Positions 5,489-9,743 of a stretch of DNA of 9,743 bases are shown here, piece after piece; the stretch's first letter is position 1, and each line of letters starts with the position of its first letter. The translations under genes and the position numbers were made by a program. The notes below the pieces were generated by a model that was not told where the DNA came from, searched no databases, and saw only the letters and a list, made by a program, of their open reading frames with translations. Source of the stretch: Methanoregula sp. GTDB taxonomy: Archaea; Halobacteriota; Methanomicrobia; Methanomicrobiales; Methanospirillaceae. The stretch is taken from positions 3,173 through 12,915 of the forward strand of contig JAPKXV010000443.1 of assembly GCA_026394635.1 (NCBI GenBank), written 5' to 3'.

Positions 5489-6141
5489 GCTGGGCGGCGC
5501 TCACTTCAGGCGGCAAGGACTCGATCCTCGCCTGCCAGAAGGCGATCGACGCAAAAAAAGAGGTCGGGTTCCTCGTAACCGTCAGGCCCGATAACCGCGA
5601 GTCCTACATGTTTCATTCGGCAAACCTTGATGCAGTCCCGGTCATCGCGCGGAAGGCTGGGATGGAGTACGTGGAGATCCGCACCCATGGCAGGAAGGAA
5701 GAGGAACTCGCTGACCTCGAACAGGGGCTTTCGTGCCTGCCGGTCGAAGGGATTGTGGTCGGTGCTGTCGCATCGGTGTACCAGAACGACCGGGTGCATG
5801 CCATTGCAGAACGGCTATCCCTTGAGGTATTTGCCCCGCTCTGGCAGATGGATACAGAATCACTGCTGCAGGAGGTCGCACAACGGCTGGACGCGCTTAT
5901 CGTGGTGACCGCCGCAGAAGGGCTGGACGAGAGTTTCCTTGGTGCTCACATCGATGCCGGGCTGATTGCACGGCTCAAAAAAGTTGCAGCATGCCACCGG
6001 ATCAACCTTGCCGGAGAGGGCGGGGAGTATGAGAGCCTCACCCTCAATGCACCCTTCTACACCCGTCCCGTCACCTATGCGACAGCGGAAATTTTGAAAA
6101 CTTCCGACCGCAGCGAACTTGTCCTCGGGGGCTTTGCCTGA
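5485..6141 (+). CDS. dph6: Diphthine-ammonia ligase (Dph6, ATP-pyrophosphatase family)
   Basis: A 218-residue DUF71/Dph6 protein. Dph6 catalyses the last step of diphthamide synthesis, the ATP-dependent amidation of diphthine on elongation factor 2, in the cytoplasm. The PP-loop SGGKDS is at 8-13, and the family motif GEGGEYESLTLNAPF is at 177-191. The central VVGAVASVYQNDR (91-103), with FAPLW downstream, is also typical. The length equals that of stand-alone archaeal Dph6. The start is GTG 5485, preceded by a very strong GGAGGT (5475-5480) four nt away. The GTG overlaps the ancestral kinase stop. The stop at 6139-6141 overlaps the DUF2070 start (TGATG). Unlike its neighbours it is intact, as expected for a widely conserved translation-related enzyme. 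I infer the reaction from the family. Confidence 0.92.
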   Translation: MSWAALTSGGKDSILACQKAIDAKKEVGFLVTVRPDNRESYMFHSANLDAVPVIARKAGMEYVEIRTHGRKEEELADLEQGLSCLPVEGIVVGAVASVYQNDRVHAIAERLSLEVFAPLWQMDTESLLQEVAQRLDALIVVTAAEGLDESFLGAHIDAGLIARLKKVAACHRINLAGEGGEYESLTLNAPFYTRPVTYATAEILKTSDRSELVLGGFA

Positions 6142-7842
6142 TGGCGATCGCCAGTGATGTCAAACTCGGGCAGCTGACCCGGTATATCTTCACTGCCCCG
6201 TCATGGATACGTTCGCTCTTTCTCATCGCAGTCCTGGGCCTGCTCATCGATGGTGTAGGTGTGCGGGCATGGGTGATCCTGCCGGTATCAAACCTGCCGT
6301 TCTCCGGGACCATTGCATTCACCCTGCCGGCGTTCGCCGGCTTTCTTTTCACAAAACTTCTCATCGAGCACAGCGGCAAGGCGATGACCTGGAACCGTTC
6401 TGCACTGCTCGCGCTCAGCTGCACGGTCTTTGGCGTCATCATCACGCTTTCCGCATTCATATCCAAAGTAGTGCCTGTCTCCCTCTTCTATGCGATCTCG
6501 CTCGCGTTTGTCTTCGGGCTCCGCCTGTTTGTGCTTGTCGCGATCGCTGACTACCGGATCCCCCGGATGCTGGTGCCTGCTTTTACCCAGAGCGGTGTCG
6601 GTATCCCTTCACTGCGTCTTCGGGCTGGGGTTTGCCATCCTGATCTGGCTGATCGAGCGCCCGCTGCAACGGGCATTCAGGATCCGGGGGCTCGCGTTCA
6701 TCAACGCGTTCATCGCCCATACTACGGACGGATCGAAGGGTATGGAGGATTTCTTCCGGGAGATCGGCGAGGAGATCTATGTCCCGCAGGAAAGCCTCTT
6801 CTTCCGTCGCACACCAGGCAAAGGAGTGATCTTTACCGTCCCGAACCTGCATCCCGGGCCCATGGGAGAGATTGGGGGCGGCAACCTGCCGAAGATCCTG
6901 CACGACAATTTTGAGGAAGAGACGCTTGTCCCTCACGGGTGTGCCACGCATGATTTTAATCTCGTCTCGGAGAGCGAGATCACCAAAGTGATTGAAGCGG
7001 TGAAAGCTTCACAGCGTGACCTGCAGTATACGGGTACCGCAACCCGTTCTTTGAGGCTCTCTTCAGGTTCGGTGCACCTGCTCTTCCAGCGGTTCGGGGA
7101 TGCGATCCTGCTGGTCGCCACCCGCTCCCCGCAGCGGACCGAAGACCTTGACTTTGCCGTCGGCATGGCGATCATGGCAGAGGGGCACCGCTGGTATCCC
7201 CATGTTGCATTTGTGGATGCGCATAACTGCATGACAGACCTCTCATCACCCGTGCTTGCAGCTACCCTCACTGCAACCGAGTACCAGAGGGCGGCGCAGA
7301 CCGCGATGGAGACCTGCCTCACCGAACCACTCCAGACCTTTGCGATAGGAGTCGCCCACCAGATCGTGCCGTTCTCCCGCGAGCAGGGGTTTGGCGACCT
7401 CGGCATCCAGGTGCTCGTGATTGACGTGGCAGGGCAGAAGACCGCATATGTCCTGATCGATGGCAACAACATGGCGCAGGGCATGCGGGAGGTGTTGCTC
7501 GAAACGATCCTCACGCGGGTGAATAACGCCGAGGTGATGACCACCGATTCGCATGTCGTGAACACAATCTCGGGCAAGAACCCGGTGGGTATGCACGTGC
7601 CACTATCCGAGTTCCTGCCGTTTGTGATGCAGGCCATCGGTGATGCCATCACGGACCTTGCGCCTGCACAAGCAGCAGCAGGCACCGCACACTGCGACCG
7701 GATCGTGGTCTTCGGGTCAAACCGCATCTCCCAGCTTGCGAGCACGGTGAACGCGATGCTGATCTATGTCGCCCCGCTCTCCCTTGCAATGCTCCTTCTG
7801 GCATTCCTGCTCTCGATCGTGGCATATATTGTGATTGTCTAG
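6141..7842 (+). CDS. DUF2070 membrane protein, interrupted by one frameshift
   Basis: Joined across the shift this is about 566 residues, the usual DUF2070 size. The N-terminal part (frame from 6141) has several membrane helices, around residues 22-50, 55-75, 88-110 and 112-137. The frame is lost near 6590-6610: FTQSGVG stays in the first frame, while LHCVFGLGFAILIWL, the next membrane helix, is in the +1 frame. A large soluble domain follows, with the family hallmark NLHPGPMGEIGGGNLP (near 6844-6891) and PHGCATHDFN (near 6932-6961). A final pair of hydrophobic segments ends in the stop at 7840-7842. The family function is unknown. The start ATG shares one base with the Dph6 stop. A single base gained within about 20 nt explains the break, so a sequencing error is possible. 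If real, the product is a 4-helix fragment. Confidence 0.85.
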
Positions 7843-7855
7843 CGCTGCACTCTCA

Positions 7856-7888
7856 TTTTTTCAAAAAACACGAAGATATCTTTTTTTT
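7856..7888 (+). terminator. Oligo-T terminator after the operon
   Basis: Two T tracts (T6 at 7856-7861 and T8 at 7881-7888) follow the DUF2070 stop within 50 nt. This is the expected archaeal termination signal for the operon. Confidence 0.5.
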
Positions 7889-7893
7889 AAATA
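7884..7893 (+). promoter_or_regulatory. Candidate TATA box before the tnpB region
   Basis: TTTTTAAATA is a good match to an archaeal TATA box. It overlaps the T8 tract of the preceding terminator. It would start transcription near 7913-7917, inside a short open frame at 7902-7991 and about 80 nt before the tnpB start codon. Confidence 0.3.
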
Positions 7894-7901
7894 AAGTATT
7901 T

Positions 7902-7991
7902 ATGGGAAAGCGTTTGATTACTGATTGTAAGGAAAAGGATGGCGCAATAACAGAATTACCGGGATTTAGGGCATTATTGTACAGCGGATGA
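7902..7991 (+). other. 29-codon open frame upstream of and in frame with tnpB
   Basis: The frame starts at ATG 7902 and ends with TGA 7989-7991, three sense codons before and in the same frame as the GTG of tnpB. Its codons are more AT-rich than those of the operon. It has no ribosome binding site and resembles no family I know. It could be chance or a decayed stub of the missing tnpB N-terminus. Confidence 0.2.
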
Positions 7992-7997
7992 ACGATC

Positions 7998-8795
7998 GTG
8001 AAAGGACAGGTGATCGAATTTCATTCAGCCATGATATCGGGTACCCGCTGGATCGGTGTTGACTTAAACACCACCGGGCATGTGGCCGTTGCCGCAGACC
8101 CGTTGAGCGGGAAGGTCATGAAACTGGGAAAGAATGCACCATATGTTCACAGCCATTGCCTGAATAACTGTACAAAACTCATAAAATCGGGAAAGTTCTG
8201 GAAATTAAAGAAACTCAAAAGCCGTGAGCGGAGCATCATCAAGGGTGTGATCCACACCATCAGCAGACAGATCGTGTCGTTTGCGGAATCGGTTGGTTCC
8301 GGCATCAAATTCGAAAAACTCTTCAGCCCCCGGCACGACCCCACGAAAGAATCAACGAACTATTTTGAATTCTCGTTTGACAACGCCTCGTTCTTCCACC
8401 TCCAGCGGCAGGTTGAACGCAAGGCAAAGAAAGCCGGCATCCCCGTCATCTATGTAAATCCGGCCTACACCTCCAAACGGTGCAGCCGGTGCGGCGGGTT
8501 CGGGAGGCGGTACCGGAAGCGGTTTGCGTGCCCGCACTGCGGCTTTGTTGTGCATGCTGACGTAAACGCTGCGTTCAACATCGCAACCGCATCGTTCCGG
8601 AAGGAACTACCAGGGAGTGCCTCTGTACTGGAGAAGGATTCCCCCTGGCTGACCAAAAAACAGGTGCGGAAGGTGGAGAGGACAGGGCCCGGATCAGCCT
8701 GGTGTGGCCATGAGCTGTTCACACCGATGGGATTTGAGAACCTTCTTTATGTTCTGGAGTGCCACGATCAACACGTGCAATGTACTCCATCCTAA
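7998..8795 (+). CDS. tnpB: TnpB (IS200/IS605 OrfB), N-terminally truncated
   Basis: A 265-residue TnpB with the whole RuvC nuclease. It has D22 in RWIGVDLN (RuvC-I), E106 in IKFEKL (RuvC-II) and D188 in HADVNAAFNIA (RuvC-III). A four-cysteine zinc ribbon (C162, C165, C178, C181) lies between the last two. A complete TnpB is about 370-420 residues; the WED/REC part that binds the guide RNA and the target-adjacent motif is missing, and a TGA lies three codons before the GTG start. Guided cutting is therefore unlikely, though the catalytic residues are kept. No tnpA is present. The start is uncertain: GTG 7998 lacks a ribosome binding site and ATG 8031 is possible. The C-terminal 77 residues after D188 are longer than usual and overlap the next gene by 16 nt. 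Confidence 0.88.
   Translation: MKGQVIEFHSAMISGTRWIGVDLNTTGHVAVAADPLSGKVMKLGKNAPYVHSHCLNNCTKLIKSGKFWKLKKLKSRERSIIKGVIHTISRQIVSFAESVGSGIKFEKLFSPRHDPTKESTNYFEFSFDNASFFHLQRQVERKAKKAGIPVIYVNPAYTSKRCSRCGGFGRRYRKRFACPHCGFVVHADVNAAFNIATASFRKELPGSASVLEKDSPWLTKKQVRKVERTGPGSAWCGHELFTPMGFENLLYVLECHDQHVQCTPS
8701..8725 (+). ncRNA. Possible guide-RNA (omega-RNA) / right-end hairpin of the tnpB element
   Basis: GGTGTG (8701-8706) pairs perfectly with CACACC (8720-8725) around a 13-nt loop, inside the last codons of tnpB. TnpB guide RNAs come from the 3' end of the gene and the element's right end, and IS200/IS605 right ends carry subterminal hairpins. Position and structure fit, but the boundary and any guide segment are not determined. 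Confidence 0.25.
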
Positions 8796-9743
8796 TCTTT
8801 CTTTTGACCATCGCCCTCATCTCGGTCATTGCAATCAGGTACCGTACTCCGCCGTTCCTCATCCTTTTTGCAGGGGCGCTCTTCTTCGGGATTGCATCCG
8901 GGATGCCGCTCAATGACCTCGTTTCGCAGGCTATTGCTGGCATGGGCAGGATATTTGCACTGTTAGGATTGGTGATTCTCGCCGGTGCAGTCATCGCAAA
9001 GCTGATGCAGGAGCAGCACCAGATCGAACAGGTCGTTTCTGACCTGAAATCCATTACAGAAAAACCATTTGCCCTCTCCGGGTTTGCCGGGTACATCCTT
9101 GCGATCCCGCTGATGTGCTGCATCACGGCGTTTGTGATCCTCCAGCCCATAATCACCGGGCTGGGAAATTCGGATGAGCACCGGAAAGGGCTGCTCTACA
9201 CCGCGGCGCTCGGGAGCCTGATCTCGTTTGCGCTGATCTACCCGACGCCGGTCATCATCGCGCTCTTTGCCGCACTCCCCGATACTGCAATCTCCCCGGC
9301 TGTCTTTGACCTGTACATGATCCCGGTCTCGCTCCTTTTGCTTGCCGCCGCCATCGTGTTGATGCGGCACCGGTTCAAAAAATCCGGGTCCGGTGAACAG
9401 CCTGCACCGGCAGTGCAGCCTGCATTGCAGGAACAGTCCCGGTTCCGGGCATGGTGCCCGTTCATCGTGATGGGAATTGCGATGGTGGCCTGCATCGCGC
9501 TCTTCCGGCTCTCGCCCTCTGTCCTGATCCAGGTCGTCATGTTCTCCGGCGTGATTGCCGCGCTCGCACTCGCGCCGGCGCCGATCCGGGCAAGCGCTTT
9601 TTCCGCTGGCGCAAAACACGCGGGCGTCATCATCTTTGACCTCTGTGGTGCAGGTGCACTAGGTGCGGTGATCGGTGCAAGTGCACTGGGGACGGAGGCG
9701 TACTCCCTGCTTATCCCGTATCTCCCGCTACTTGCCGTACCGT
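8780..9743 (+). CDS. GntP-family permease (gluconate:H+ symporter-like), partial
   Basis: The frame is open from ATG 8780 to the right edge (321 codons plus one base), so the C-terminus is missing. It is strongly hydrophobic, with about ten membrane segments so far. The layout matches GntP/COG2610 carriers: an N-terminal hydrophobic pair, then PPFLILFAGALFFGIASGMP and a G-L-V-I-L-A-G-A-V-I-A-K-L segment. A GYILAIPLMCCITAFVI segment follows. Members import gluconate or other small organic acids with protons. The substrate here is unknown, and the charged, Gln- and Pro-rich loop around residues 195-218 is unlike typical GntP. There is no good ribosome binding site close to the ATG; a GGAG at 8756-8759 is 20 nt away and a GTG at 8759 is an alternative start. 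It overlaps the end of tnpB, so its own promoter must lie within tnpB or expression is by read-through. Confidence 0.75.
   Translation, partial: MYSILIFLLTIALISVIAIRYRTPPFLILFAGALFFGIASGMPLNDLVSQAIAGMGRIFALLGLVILAGAVIAKLMQEQHQIEQVVSDLKSITEKPFALSGFAGYILAIPLMCCITAFVILQPIITGLGNSDEHRKGLLYTAALGSLISFALIYPTPVIIALFAALPDTAISPAVFDLYMIPVSLLLLAAAIVLMRHRFKKSGSGEQPAPAVQPALQEQSRFRAWCPFIVMGIAMVACIALFRLSPSVLIQVVMFSGVIAALALAPAPIRASAFSAGAKHAGVIIFDLCGAGALGAVIGASALGTEAYSLLIPYLPLLAVP

Noticed and set aside
6933..7745. Minus-strand frame of 270 codons opposite DUF2070
   Set aside because: Shadow; the plus strand carries the DUF2070 motifs throughout.
8719..9633. Several minus-strand frames opposite the permease
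   Set aside because: Shadows rich in Arg, His and Asp; the plus strand is a continuous membrane protein open to the window edge.

Overview
The window reads as a chromosomal segment of a methanogenic archaeon, most likely of the order Methanomicrobiales (Methanoregula/Methanosphaerula-like). That placement is inferred from protein character, not from a search. Support comes from an archaeal TATA-binding protein, an archaellin-like protein, a UPF0212/DUF555 protein, a DUF2070 membrane protein, a Dph6-type diphthine-ammonia ligase, oligo-T terminators and TATA-like promoter boxes. GC content is moderate to high in the operons and lower in the gaps.

Layout. Positions 1-47 (minus) hold the first codons of a RuvC-like resolvase. 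Positions 48-503 are an AT-richer gap with palindromes, one of which resembles a lone CRISPR repeat. An intact tbp gene follows (504-1058) and ends at an oligo-T stretch. Positions 1081-1603 are a decayed HAD hydrolase that lacks motif I and is frameshifted twice. An archaellin/pilin-like gene lies on the minus strand (1625-2257). Positions 2283-2989 are a gene graveyard: a piece of a COG2865-type AlbA_2/ATP-binding regulator abuts a HepT (DUF86) toxin gene. The hepT is broken by in-frame stops and by an insertion of about 80 nt that can form two hairpins. A small RGG-box protein with a strong ribosome binding site follows (2982-3320).

Positions 3472-7842 look like one tightly packed operon with 1-14 nt overlaps. 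The order is a small helical unknown protein, a nitroreductase read in frame into UPF0212, a PfkB-family sugar/nucleoside kinase, Dph6, and DUF2070. Three members are abnormal. The nitroreductase and UPF0212 domains have no stop between them. The kinase has lost its GAGD catalytic segment through an internal deletion and frameshift, while its ancestral C-terminus and stop survive downstream. DUF2070 carries a single frameshift. Dph6 makes diphthamide on elongation factor 2; the roles of the others within this operon are not known to me.

Positions 7998-8795 encode a short TnpB (IS200/IS605/IS1341 type). It keeps the RuvC triad and zinc ribbon but lacks the N-terminal RNA/TAM-binding part. Its end overlaps a GntP-type permease gene that runs off the window at 9743.

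Several frame breaks are single-base shifts and could be sequencing or assembly errors. The kinase deletion, the hepT insertion, the missing HAD N-terminus and the short TnpB are larger changes and are more likely real genome erosion. I see no clearly new defence or mobile system. The best candidates for a second look are the nitroreductase-UPF0212 fusion, the RuvC-only TnpB with its possible guide-RNA end, the RGG-box protein, and the two-hairpin insertion in hepT.
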